The position numbers and the translations under genes were made by a program. DNA of 64,000 nt, taken from Hymenobacter gummosus. GTDB lineage: Bacteria > Bacteroidota > Bacteroidia > Cytophagales > Hymenobacteraceae. A model generated the notes under the pieces. The model worked only from the letters and a program-made list of their open reading frames with translations, was not told the DNA's origin and did not search any database. The stretch is from the NCBI RefSeq assembly GCF_003970915.1, contig NZ_RXOF01000008.1, positions 1-64,000 of the forward strand. Direction: 5' to 3'. Shown piece after piece: positions 1 to 8,741 of the stretch; within the stretch, counting starts at the first letter, position 1, and the number at the start of each line of letters is the position of its first letter.

Positions 1-218
1 ATTGCCACGGTCTGTTCCGTCATGGTCGGGGAAGGAGTGAAGCGTCAGATACTTCAAACCTACCCTGTTCCGGGCGGAACAGATTTCTTTTTGCCCCAGC
101 TTTAGTACCCCGCAACTTGGGTTAGCTTGGCAAAACGGCCCGTTTGCCGGTATCTTGGGGCTGATTTGTCCCGGCGGGGCTCCTGCCTTGCGCTGCCGCC
201 TGATTCGTTAGCCGCCCG
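1..218. other. Upstream region of the ternary cassette
   Basis: No gene can be supported here. An ATG on the minus strand at 23-21 opens a reading frame that leaves the window after seven codons, so a divergent gene is possible but cannot be judged. A weak -7-like box (TAGCTTGG, 123-130) lies upstream of the gene at 219, without a convincing -33 element. Confidence 0.3.
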
Positions 219-851
219 ATGTTTCTCACCCAATTCCTCGACGAGCTGCTCAGCCACGGCGCCGTGGCCGTGGCGCGCCGCCCCGATACCTTCGAACCGG
301 TGGATTTGGAAGCGGCCACCGTGCTGCTCACCGATTATCACGCCGACGACGCCCTGCACCTGCCCCACCAGGCGCCCGCCTTCGAGCCCGCCGCCGCGCT
401 CTGGGCCGCCGAGTACCTCTACTTCACCGTGCAGCTGACCCTGGTGCGCGAGCTGGACGCGGCCGTGGTGGCCGAGCGCCTGCCCGACTACCCCGGCGAA
501 CTAACACCCGCTGCCCTGTACTCGGCCGATTTGCTGCTGCGCTACCTGCCCAACCTGCTCAGCCTCGCCCGCGGCCTGGCCCCCGACGACGTGCTGGTGG
601 CCCGCCTGCAGCGCCTGGCCGGGCGCTGGCCGCTGTCGTTTGTGGGCCACCCGGGCCCGGCCGAGGAGGCCGCCGAAGCCCAGGTGCTGGCCCACCCCGC
701 CCTGCGCCAGGAATACGTCGACCGCATCATTCAGGCCCAGGACCAGGCCCGCGCCGCCCGCCCTGCCCTGCGGCCGCTGGTGCACGCTGCGCTGGGCAGC
801 CACGCCGCCCGTCTCTGGCCCGATTTCCACGCCTTTGTGCTGCCCGCCTAG
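219..851 (+). CDS. Small helical protein of a MoxR-vWA-beta-propeller system (bpX4-like?)
   Basis: A 210-residue soluble protein, Leu/Ala-rich and probably all-helical, with no signal peptide, membrane segment or catalytic motif that I can see. I do not recognise it from sequence alone. Its place is telling: it is the first of five same-strand genes that include a MoxR ATPase, a vWA protein and two large propeller-like proteins. Known MoxR-vWA-beta-propeller systems carry several accessory families named bpX0 to bpX6, and a small one of this size would fit. Which bpX number applies needs a profile search. The ATG at 219 is chosen because the text before it in the frame lacks a start and looks non-coding. 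A gap of 125 bp separates it from the MoxR gene. The role is inferred from context only. Confidence 0.72.
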   Translation: MFLTQFLDELLSHGAVAVARRPDTFEPVDLEAATVLLTDYHADDALHLPHQAPAFEPAAALWAAEYLYFTVQLTLVRELDAAVVAERLPDYPGELTPAALYSADLLLRYLPNLLSLARGLAPDDVLVARLQRLAGRWPLSFVGHPGPAEEAAEAQVLAHPALRQEYVDRIIQAQDQARAARPALRPLVHAALGSHAARLWPDFHAFVLPA

Positions 852-897
852 CCGGCGCCCTCTGCTGCTACCACCGATATTACCGCTTAATTCCAAC

Positions 898-941
898 TCT
901 GCGCACCTCCGCGTCTCTTCTGCGGACCTCTGCGAGCAACC
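898..941 (+). repeat. Short CTCTGCG-type intergenic repeat
   Basis: Between the first two cassette genes lies a run of phrases such as CTGCGCACCTCCGCG and TGCGGACCTCTGCG. A closely similar run, CTCTGCGCACCTCTGCGG, occurs at 30066-30112 in the same orientation. It has no coding content and looks like a dispersed low-complexity intergenic repeat. Confidence 0.5.
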
Positions 942-976
942 AATCTATCGGCAGAGCCTCTACTCGCCCGAACCCC

Positions 977-2125
977 ATGCCCGAAGAATCCACTACTCCC
1001 TGGCCGCTGGTCGACAAGCTCAACCTGGTAGCCCGCCACCTCAAAGCCACCTTCGTCGGCAAGGACGACATCATCGATCTGCTGTGCCTATGCCTGGTGG
1101 GCCGCGAAAACCTGTTCCTGCTCGGCCCGCCCGGCACGGCCAAATCGGCGCTGGTGCGCGCCCTGGCCCAGCGCCTGCAGGGCCGCACCTTCGAGTACCT
1201 GCTCACCCGCTTTACCGAGCCCAACGAGCTGTTTGGCCCCTTCGACATTCGCCGGCTGCGCGAGGGCGAGCTGGTGACCAACACCGAGGGTATGCTGCCG
1301 GAAGCCAACCTCATCTTCCTCGACGAGCTGCTCAACGCCAACAGCGCCATTCTGAACTCCCTGCTGATGGTCTTGAACGAGCGGGTGTTCCGGCGCGGCC
1401 GCGAAACCCGCCCGCTGCCGGCCCTGCTGATGGTGGGCGCCAGCAACCACCTGCCCGAAGACGAGGCCCTGCACGCCCTATTCGACCGTTTCCTGGTGCG
1501 CGTGCACTGCGACTACGTGGCCCCCGACGCCCTGGCCCAGGTGCTCGACGCCGGCTGGAGCCTGGAGCGCCGCACGGCCGACGATGCGCCCAGCATCACG
1601 GCCGAGGACGTGCTGACGCTGCAGGCCGCCGTGCCCACGGTGGATGTGCTGGCCGTGCGCCCGCAGTACGTGGAGCTGATCAGCCAGCTGCGCCTGGCCG
1701 GCATTCCGGTGTCAGACCGGCGGGCGGTGAAGCTGCAGCGCCTGCTGGCGGCCTCGGCCCTGCTCTGCCAGCGCACCGCGGTCATCCCCTCGGATATGTG
1801 GGTGCTGCGCTACATCTGGGACTCCGACGAGCAGCGCGAAGTCATCGGCGGCATCGTGGATGCGGTGGTGCGGGCCGACGAAGCGCCCGGCCAGCACCCG
1901 CGCGCCGCCGGCCAGGACGCCCCCGACGCCGACGCCATCCTGCGCGAAGTGCAGCTGCTCACGACTCAGTGGGACGAGCCCGCCACCTCCCCGGCCGAGC
2001 GCACCGCCATCAAGGACCAGCTGCGCTACCTGCACGGCCGCAGCCAGTGGCTCCCGAGCGACACCCAGCGCCAGTACGTGCAGGAGCCCCTCGACGCGCT
2101 CTGGCATAAAGTGCTGCAGGCATGA
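977..2125 (+). CDS. MoxR-family AAA+ ATPase
   Basis: A 382-residue MoxR-type AAA+ ATPase, expected to use ATP hydrolysis to remodel or load a partner vWA protein. Walker A is GPPGTAKS (about 50-57), Walker B is LIFLDE (112-117), the sensor-1 Asn lies in GASNHLPE (about 157), and FDRFLVR (169-175) holds the arginine-finger region. The C-terminal lid follows, with a charged tail. It is in the usual MoxR/RavA size range. Its stop overlaps the next start by 4 bp (ATGA at 2122-2125), so translation is probably coupled to the bpX-like protein. The vWA partner is encoded two genes on at 2855. RavA-ViaA-like chaperone pairs are a more distant alternative, but the propeller genes favour the ternary-system branch. 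Confidence 0.93.
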   Translation: MPEESTTPWPLVDKLNLVARHLKATFVGKDDIIDLLCLCLVGRENLFLLGPPGTAKSALVRALAQRLQGRTFEYLLTRFTEPNELFGPFDIRRLREGELVTNTEGMLPEANLIFLDELLNANSAILNSLLMVLNERVFRRGRETRPLPALLMVGASNHLPEDEALHALFDRFLVRVHCDYVAPDALAQVLDAGWSLERRTADDAPSITAEDVLTLQAAVPTVDVLAVRPQYVELISQLRLAGIPVSDRRAVKLQRLLAASALLCQRTAVIPSDMWVLRYIWDSDEQREVIGGIVDAVVRADEAPGQHPRAAGQDAPDADAILREVQLLTTQWDEPATSPAERTAIKDQLRYLHGRSQWLPSDTQRQYVQEPLDALWHKVLQA

Positions 2126-2862
2126 GCACCCCGGCTTCGCTGACCGAGCGCGTGCTGGTGCTGGCCGCCGACCTCAACGCCCTGGCCGAGGTGCGGCCCC
2201 TGCCCGGCCTGCGCGCCGCCGCGGCCCCCGACGGCCGGCTGTGGCTGCGCGGGCTGCCCGCCGCCGGGGAGCTGCCGCTGGCCCTGCGCCGCCTGCCCGC
2301 CGCGGCCGCCTACGTCCTCGACGCGACCGGGCGCCTGTTCCCGCCGGGCCGCCTCACGCCCGTGGGCCAGCTGCCCGCGCTAAGCTGGCAACCCCTGCCC
2401 GCCCTGCTGCCCGTGGAGCTGCCCACCGCTGCCCTGCCGGCCCAGGGCGCGCCCACCTACCCGGTGCGGCTGCTGCCCTCCGCGCGGGCCGAGCCCGGCG
2501 CGGCCCTGCTCACCACCTTGCCCGCGTGGCTGCGCTACGCCGAAGCCGCCCCCGAAATCCGCCTGCGGGCCCTGCGCTTCGCCGCCGCGGCCGACGGGCG
2601 CGTGCTGGTGCAGGGCGAGCCGCTGCCCGCCCTGCCCGGGCAGGAGCACTGGCAGCCGGCGCCGCAGTTGCTGCTGCCCGCCGGCTTCGCCTTCGAGAGC
2701 CCGCTGCTGGCCCAGCTGCTGCCGCGCCAGCTCCACCCGGCCGGCGACGCCCTGCTGCTCTTCGCCGCCGACGGCAGCTGGGAGCCGATTCCGCTTGTTC
2801 ACCTGCAACCCGCCACCCGCAGCGCCGTGCGCCTCACGGCCCGGGGTCTTCGCCATGAATAA
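2122..2862 (+). CDS. bpX-like accessory protein of the MoxR-vWA system
   Basis: A 246-residue protein, very rich in Ala, Leu and Pro, with alternating short hydrophobic strands suggesting a beta-rich fold. There is no signal peptide or catalytic motif. It overlaps the MoxR gene by 4 bp and the vWA gene by 8 bp (ATGAATAA, 2855-2862), so the three are almost certainly translated from one message in a fixed ratio. The position between MoxR and vWA matches the bpX accessory families of the ternary systems, probably bpX2-like, but I cannot confirm the family by eye. It may adapt the ATPase to the vWA/propeller protein, which is inference. Confidence 0.8.
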   Translation: MSTPASLTERVLVLAADLNALAEVRPLPGLRAAAAPDGRLWLRGLPAAGELPLALRRLPAAAAYVLDATGRLFPPGRLTPVGQLPALSWQPLPALLPVELPTAALPAQGAPTYPVRLLPSARAEPGAALLTTLPAWLRYAEAAPEIRLRALRFAAAADGRVLVQGEPLPALPGQEHWQPAPQLLLPAGFAFESPLLAQLLPRQLHPAGDALLLFAADGSWEPIPLVHLQPATRSAVRLTARGLRHE

Positions 2863-5365
2863 TCCTGCTTCCGCCATTCCGTCCGACAGCGTCCTGGCCC
2901 GGGCCTACTTCAGCGCGCCCCCGCTGAACTACTGGCGCTGGGCCGAGGGGGGCGAAATCGTGGAGTGGCGGGGCGGCGACACCATCTGCTACCGCGAGGA
3001 GCTGCAGGTGGTGCTGGAAAACCTGGCCCCGGCCGGCCTGCCCCAGCTGGGCGCGGTGCTGCTGCTGCTGGCGGCCTGCTCCGGCGCCTGGGCCCGCTCG
3101 GGCGGGGCCGCCGCCCTCGACGAGCTGCGCCGCGACGCCCGCGCCTGGCCCGACGACGGCTGGAACCTGCGCCGCGCCACCGCCCTGCTCGAAGCCGTGG
3201 CCGCCCTGCCCGCCGAGCTGCGCACCGGGCCGGCCAAGCTGCACCTGCTGCGCACCCTGCTGGCCGACCCCGCCCACACCGCCTTCGAAACGCGCCACCC
3301 GCTGATAGCCACGCCCGAGCGCGCCCGCCTGGTACTGCACGAGTGGATCAGCGGCCGCCTAAGCGGGCCCCTCATCGTCTCGGTAACGCCCCAGCCCGAG
3401 CTGCTGCAGCAGGTGCGCGCGGATCTGCCCGCGCTGGTGGCCGCCTGGCAGCGCATTGCCGACGGCAGCGCCGATGAGTCGGTGCAGAAGCTCACCCACC
3501 TGCTGCGCACCGGCGTGGTGCAGCCGCCCGCGCCGCTCACCCAGCCGGTGCTACCCGCCCCGCCCGCGCCCAGTGCCGATTTGCTCAGCCAGCTCAGCCA
3601 GGATGCGCGCACCTATGGCTTGGCCCGGCTTACCCAGCGCCTGGTGGCCGCCCTGCACATTCCGCGGCACACCCGCGAGGTGAGCGAGCAGCCCCTGGGC
3701 GGCGTGGCCGACGTGACCAACCGCGGCTCCTTCGACCGGCTGCTGCTCAGCGAGCTGGCCCACGACGACCTGACCCTGCTGGCCCGCCTGGCCGGCAACG
3801 AGGCCCTGTACCTGCGCCGCGAGGCCCCGCCCACCCAGGACGTGCGCCCCCGCCTCATCCTGCTCGACACCACCCTGCGCCTGTGGGGCGTGCCGCGGGT
3901 GTTCGGGCTGGCGGCCGCCCTGGCCTGGGCGCGCCTGGCTCAGCCGGCGCGGCAGCGCGTGCCGGTGGCGGCCTGCGCCCTGGGCGGGCAGCAGGCCGAG
4001 CCCCTGGATTTGGAGTCGTTTGGGGGCGTGGTGGCGGCGCTGGCTCGGCTGGATGCGGCCCCGCACTGCGCGGCGGCCCTGCCGCTGGCCCTGGCCCGCC
4101 CCGAGGCCGCCGGCGCCGACGCCCTGCTGATTACGGCCGCCGAGCTGCTGAGCCAACCCACTTTTGCCGCCGCCCTGGCCGCGGCCAGCCCGGGCCTGCG
4201 CTTCCTGCTGACGGTGGACCGCAGCGGGGAGCTGCAGCTGCACGAGTTTCTGCGCGGCGGGGCGCGGGTGCTGCTCAGCACCACCCGCCACGACCTCGAC
4301 GCGCTGCTCTTCGCGCCCATGCCCACGCCGGTGCCCGCCGCCCGGCCCCTCACCCTGACGCCCGCCCTCCCCGGCGAGCCGGCCTTTCTGGCTCAGCAGC
4401 CCGCCCCGCTGCTCTTCCCCACGGGCGGACTGAAAGTGTCGCCCAAGACTGCCTTCTTCCACCCCCAGCTGGGTTTGTTGGGCGTCAGCCAGCAGCAGCG
4501 GGTGCTGTACTGCCCGCGCCGGGAGCAGGGCGCCCGGGAGCTGCTGGGCTACCTCGAAGCGGGCCAGAACTACTTCGGCTACGACGCGCCCAGTACGGTG
4601 TACGTGCTGGTGCACACCGGCCCGCAGCTGGTGTTCTACAGCTTCGCCACCGACAGCGGGCAGGTGGAGCGCGTGGAGCTGGAAGAGGACGTGCTGGCCA
4701 CCAAGCCGCTCACCCAGGTGACCTACCTGCAGGGCTGTTTTTACCTGCGCTTTGGCGACGGGTTCCGGGTGCCGGTGGGCGTGACGGTGTTCGACTGCCG
4801 CCGGCGCCACGTGGTGGTGCGCCACACCGGGCCCTTCCCCAAGCCCGAGCGGCCCGGCTTCACTATTGACCGCGGGCAGCTGAAGCAGTTCGCCAACAAC
4901 GGCTACAGCACCCTGCAGAACCTGAGCCGCTTGCGCCTTAGCCCCGCGGGCGAGCTGGCCATCGACGGCCGGGCGCTGCGCCTCGGGCCGGTGCGGCCCG
5001 GCACCGAGCCGCACCTGCAGCTCTACGACATGACGCCCGACGCCCACCTCAGCCACCCGGCCGAGCCCGGCCCGGCCCGGCAGCTGCTCGACAACCCCCA
5101 GCTGCACCTGCGCCCTCACACCTGGCCCGACGGCAGCCAGGCCTTCGTGGACACGCGCGGCCTGCTGCACCTGCGCAGCGCCGACCCCGCCCTGCCCGAC
5201 GTGCCCCTGGTGCTCATCATCGACCGGCCCACCGCCGCCTGGGCCGCCGACGGCACCGTGTGCGGCCCCGACTACTTCACCGGTCCCGACCCCGCCCTCC
5301 GCCTGCCGGCCCCGCAGTTCTACGAGCAGTATATTCAACCCTTTATCCGGCAGCTGCAGCAGTAG
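2855..5365 (+). CDS. vWA and beta-propeller protein of the MoxR ternary system
   Basis: An 836-residue soluble protein. I start it at 2855 (MNNPASAIPS), inside a longer open frame beginning at 2795, because this ATG overlaps the preceding stop as in the other junctions. Residues 1 to about 300 are helical. A vWA-like Rossmann core follows from about 330 to 480 (LILLDTTLRLWG). The C-terminal half (about 500-836) is strand-rich, with repeated short aromatic blades such as VYVLVHTGPQLVFYSF, as expected of a beta-propeller. The metal site is degenerate: the usual DxSxS is DTTLR (from D338). The MoxR ATPase two genes upstream is its expected partner. Assignment to bpX3 or another subfamily needs a profile search. 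Confidence 0.85.
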   Translation: MNNPASAIPSDSVLARAYFSAPPLNYWRWAEGGEIVEWRGGDTICYREELQVVLENLAPAGLPQLGAVLLLLAACSGAWARSGGAAALDELRRDARAWPDDGWNLRRATALLEAVAALPAELRTGPAKLHLLRTLLADPAHTAFETRHPLIATPERARLVLHEWISGRLSGPLIVSVTPQPELLQQVRADLPALVAAWQRIADGSADESVQKLTHLLRTGVVQPPAPLTQPVLPAPPAPSADLLSQLSQDARTYGLARLTQRLVAALHIPRHTREVSEQPLGGVADVTNRGSFDRLLLSELAHDDLTLLARLAGNEALYLRREAPPTQDVRPRLILLDTTLRLWGVPRVFGLAAALAWARLAQPARQRVPVAACALGGQQAEPLDLESFGGVVAALARLDAAPHCAAALPLALARPEAAGADALLITAAELLSQPTFAAALAAASPGLRFLLTVDRSGELQLHEFLRGGARVLLSTTRHDLDALLFAPMPTPVPAARPLTLTPALPGEPAFLAQQPAPLLFPTGGLKVSPKTAFFHPQLGLLGVSQQQRVLYCPRREQGARELLGYLEAGQNYFGYDAPSTVYVLVHTGPQLVFYSFATDSGQVERVELEEDVLATKPLTQVTYLQGCFYLRFGDGFRVPVGVTVFDCRRRHVVVRHTGPFPKPERPGFTIDRGQLKQFANNGYSTLQNLSRLRLSPAGELAIDGRALRLGPVRPGTEPHLQLYDMTPDAHLSHPAEPGPARQLLDNPQLHLRPHTWPDGSQAFVDTRGLLHLRSADPALPDVPLVLIIDRPTAAWAADGTVCGPDYFTGPDPALRLPAPQFYEQYIQPFIRQLQQ

Positions 5366-5389
5366 GCGAAGTAAACCTGAACGTCATTA

Positions 5390-5514
5390 AGAGCCAAAGG
5401 CGAAACATCTCGCCGGCTAGTAATCCTCTCGGTTGGATTACTATCTGCCATCAGCCCGCGAGATGCTTGGCTCACGCCTTCTTCCAGTTCGGCTACGCCT
5501 CTGCATGACGGTCT
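5390..5514. repeat. Intergenic palindromic element, family A, copy 1
   Basis: An imperfect inverted repeat of about 125 bp that fills most of the gap between the fourth and fifth cassette genes. It ends in CTCTGCATGACGGTC and contains CATCTCGC and GCGAGATGC inner arms. The same element, in opposite orientation, lies at 22908-23052. There is no ORF in it. It resembles a non-autonomous MITE or REP-like sequence. Confidence 0.7.
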
Positions 5515-5566
5515 AACCGCCCCAACTCCTACCCCCATCCCCCCCATCCCCTCTTACCCTATCCCT

Positions 5567-8551
5567 ATGCAGCTCACTCTTCGCCCTACCTCTGCGGCCC
5601 AGCGCCCGGCCTGCGCGGCCTTTCTGCGCGGCACCGATGCCGGGGCCTGGCTGCGCGAAATCGGCCGCTGGGGCCTGCCGGCGGAGCAGCTGAGCTGCTA
5701 CCTGGTGCCCGAGTCCATCCGCTCGGTGCGGCCGGCGGGGCTGCTGGTGGTGGCACCCGACGGCGCCCCGCTGCCCGCCGACGTGCTGGAGCCCTACGGC
5801 GTGGAGGCCGGGCGGCTGTACGTGCCCACCCACGCCACCATCTGGCCCGCCACCGCGCCCGAGGAGCTGCGCGCTGCCCTGCTGTGGCCGCGGCAGCTCT
5901 GGCACCCCGCCCTGGGCCTGGTCGGCTTCGAGGAGGCGGATGCGCTGGACCTGACCGCCCTGCTGAGCTACCCCCCGCCCCGCCCTACCGACTGGGGCCG
6001 CGCCCTGCCCGGCCGGCCGCTGCGCCCGGCCCTGCAGCGCCTGCAGGTGGAAGCCCCCTCGGCCGAGCAGGTAATGCAGACCATGCAGCAGCAGGTGGCC
6101 ACGGAGTCGCTGTCGGCGCTGCCGCCGCGGGCCGACGAGCCCGGCCCCGGCCTACCGCTGCTGGCCGGGCTGCGCCGCGGCTTGCTGCGCGCCGGCCTGG
6201 CCGTGGTGAGCTGGCTGCAGCGCCCGGGCCGCGGGCCGCGGCCGGGAGCCGGCCCCTCGCTCTGGCGGCCGCTGCTGAACTTTGCGCTGGCCGTGGGCGG
6301 TGTAATCCTGGGTATGGGCCTGCTGATCTGGCTGGTAAGTGCGTTTGCCGACGGCGGCTCGGGAGCGGGCAGCGTGGCGGCGCTGCTGCTCATTGCCCTG
6401 CTGATTCGGTTGCTGATGCTGATGGCCGACGCCCGGCAGGCCCGCTCCGATGCTCCCGCGCCAGCCCCGCAGTATGGCGGTGGTGGCAACGGTGGTGGTT
6501 CGGGTGCTGGCACGGGCGTGCTCGGCCGCCTGGGCCGCTGGCTGGGCGCTAGTCTGGAAGGGCTGGAGAAGAAGCGCAACGCGGAAATCGAGCGGCTGCT
6601 GCGCCTGTTCGGCGACAACGTGGACGAGGCCCTGCGCTACGCCATTCCGCTGGGCGGGGCCTACCAGAACCGCGGCACCGCTCCCGCCTCCGATACCCTG
6701 GGCCCGCGCAATACCACGTTCAGCCTCAGCGGCCTGGGCGGGGGGCGGCGCGTGGATGGCTGGGACGTGGACGCCTACGAGCAGGACCTGCGCCGCCAGT
6801 ACCTGGCCGCCGCCGAGCGGGAGGTGCAGGCCGGGCGCTACCAGAAGGCCGCCTACATCCACGCCCACCTGCTGGCCGACTACCACCGCGCCGCCCAGGT
6901 GCTGGAGCAGGGCGGCTTCTTCCGCGAAGCCGCCGCCCTCTACAAGGACCACCTGCACAACCGCCCCGCCGCCGCCCAGTGCCTGGAGCGCGGCGGCCTG
7001 CTGCTGGAAGCGGCCGAGCTGTTTGCCGAGCTCAAGCAGCACGAGCGCGCCGGCGACCTGTACCAGCGCCTCGACCAGCCCCGGCTGGCCGCCCGCCACT
7101 ACGAGCGCAGCGTGGAGCACCTGCTGGCCGCCGACGACCACGCCGAGGCTGGCCGCCTGCTCCAGCACAAGCTCCGCGACGCCGACCGCGCCCGCGCCGT
7201 GCTGCTGCAGGGCTGGGCCGCCGACCGCCAGCCCGAAACCTGCCTGCGCCGCTACTTCACCGACCTGATAGCCACCACGCCCGAAGCCGACCCGAGCGCC
7301 CACGTGCGCCGCATCTACCAGCAGCACACGCCCGCCCCGCGCCGGGTGCCGCTGCTGCAGGTGCTGGCCCACATCAACGAGCAACACCCCGACGCGGCCC
7401 TGCTGGCTACCTCCCGCGAGCTGGCCTACGAGGTGGTGGGCGCCGAAGCCGCCGCCGGCCGCACCACCCACCTGGGCCTGCTCAAGACGTTTTTGCCCGA
7501 CGACCGGCTGATCGGCGCCGACGTGAGCCGCTATACTACGGCTCGGCAGCGCCGCCCCAGCGAGGCGTCGCCCACCGCCAGCCTGCAGGCCCCGCAGCTC
7601 GATGCCAGCATTAGCTGGCGGCACGCGGTGGGCCACCGCCAGCAGTGGGTGGCCGTGGGCCTGCGCGACGGGCGCCTGCACCTGGCCCGCGGCAACTGGT
7701 ACGGCCACGTGGAGTACTACAGCTGGACCACGCCCGTGCCCGACAACGAGCTGGTGCCCCTGCTGCTGAGCGACGAGCTGCACAGCAGCCGCATCCTGCT
7801 GCGCGTGTCGGTGCCCGGGCTGGCCTTCGACGCCAAGCTGCTGCCCCAGAACAAGTACTTCCCCCAGAGCCTGCGCGTGGAGTGCCCGGCCTGGCTGCCC
7901 GCCTGGCCCACCCGCGTGGCCCTGCTGCCCGACGACGAGCTGGCCACCCTGCACTTTCACGACGGCCTGCTGCAGCTGCAGCCCTACAGCGCCGAGGGCC
8001 AGCTGCGGCCCGCCCGCACCTACGAGCTGCCCAACGCCGACGCCCGCGCCCACGCCGCGGAGCGGCCCGGCTGGCCCTGCGAAATGCTTTACCGCCAGGG
8101 CAGCTTCTTCACCTACGCCGACCAGTGGCTGCTGCGCCTGCTGCCCGACGGCAGCTGCCATGCCCAGGAGCTGCAGGGCAGCGTGCTGCACCTGGTGGCC
8201 TCGCCCTTCGCGGCCACCCTGCGTCTGGGCGCCGTGGCCGAGGAAGGCCTGGTGGTTTGGACGCCCGACGCCGCGGGCTCCGAAGTCGAGGAGTATTGCC
8301 CGGAGGAATTCCCCAATATTTCCGATCTGCAGTTTGTGGGGCCCCAGCACGTAGTGGCGTTCCAGCTGAACACCAAGGAGTACGACCTCCCGAGCTACCT
8401 CTACCAGTTCACCCCGGAGCCCGACGGCCCCACGCTGCTGCGCACCATCGAGGAGGAGGCCGTGGCCGTGCTGCCCACCCTCGACCGGCAGCGGTTTGCG
8501 GTGCTCACCATGCAGGGCCAGGTGACGCTGCACACGCTGGCCGGCGCCTAG
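5567..8551 (+). CDS. Membrane-anchored solenoid and beta-propeller protein (bpX6-like)
   Basis: A 994-residue protein and the last gene of the cassette. Residues 1-230 form a globular N-terminal region. Two hydrophobic helices (about 236-258 and 268-286) form a likely membrane hairpin, followed by a Gly-rich linker (GGGGNGGGSGAG). A TPR-like helical solenoid spans about 395-560, with repeated units such as QKAAYIHAHLLADYHRAAQV and AAALYKDHL. From about 690 to the end it is strand-rich, consistent with a beta-propeller. It has no signal peptide, so both ends probably face the cytoplasm. By analogy with described MoxR-vWA-beta-propeller systems it is the large platform protein that ties the complex to the membrane. 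The gap before it (201 bp) holds a repeat element, so it may have its own promoter. Confidence 0.85.
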   Translation: MQLTLRPTSAAQRPACAAFLRGTDAGAWLREIGRWGLPAEQLSCYLVPESIRSVRPAGLLVVAPDGAPLPADVLEPYGVEAGRLYVPTHATIWPATAPEELRAALLWPRQLWHPALGLVGFEEADALDLTALLSYPPPRPTDWGRALPGRPLRPALQRLQVEAPSAEQVMQTMQQQVATESLSALPPRADEPGPGLPLLAGLRRGLLRAGLAVVSWLQRPGRGPRPGAGPSLWRPLLNFALAVGGVILGMGLLIWLVSAFADGGSGAGSVAALLLIALLIRLLMLMADARQARSDAPAPAPQYGGGGNGGGSGAGTGVLGRLGRWLGASLEGLEKKRNAEIERLLRLFGDNVDEALRYAIPLGGAYQNRGTAPASDTLGPRNTTFSLSGLGGGRRVDGWDVDAYEQDLRRQYLAAAEREVQAGRYQKAAYIHAHLLADYHRAAQVLEQGGFFREAAALYKDHLHNRPAAAQCLERGGLLLEAAELFAELKQHERAGDLYQRLDQPRLAARHYERSVEHLLAADDHAEAGRLLQHKLRDADRARAVLLQGWAADRQPETCLRRYFTDLIATTPEADPSAHVRRIYQQHTPAPRRVPLLQVLAHINEQHPDAALLATSRELAYEVVGAEAAAGRTTHLGLLKTFLPDDRLIGADVSRYTTARQRRPSEASPTASLQAPQLDASISWRHAVGHRQQWVAVGLRDGRLHLARGNWYGHVEYYSWTTPVPDNELVPLLLSDELHSSRILLRVSVPGLAFDAKLLPQNKYFPQSLRVECPAWLPAWPTRVALLPDDELATLHFHDGLLQLQPYSAEGQLRPARTYELPNADARAHAAERPGWPCEMLYRQGSFFTYADQWLLRLLPDGSCHAQELQGSVLHLVASPFAATLRLGAVAEEGLVVWTPDAAGSEVEEYCPEEFPNISDLQFVGPQHVVAFQLNTKEYDLPSYLYQFTPEPDGPTLLRTIEEEAVAVLPTLDRQRFAVLTMQGQVTLHTLAGA

Positions 8552-8741
8552 CTGAACTGTCCTCGGATTCCGGCCGTGGTTTTTGGGTGAACCGTCTGGG
8601 CTATTGCACCGGCTCTGGTGGACCGGTCGGCCCTTGCTGGCCGCCGGACGGGGCTGGGGTGGCGGCGCCGACCAAACCTTTCCGGCCCAAACGGGTAGTT
8701 GGGGCTGTACCCGGCCGGCTTTCGGCCGCTTTCTTCTGCTT

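Noticed and set aside
3551-5338. Long open frame on minus (595 codons)
   Set aside because: It is antisense to the vWA gene, Gly/Gln/Val/His-rich, and lacks any domain; a GC-rich shadow.
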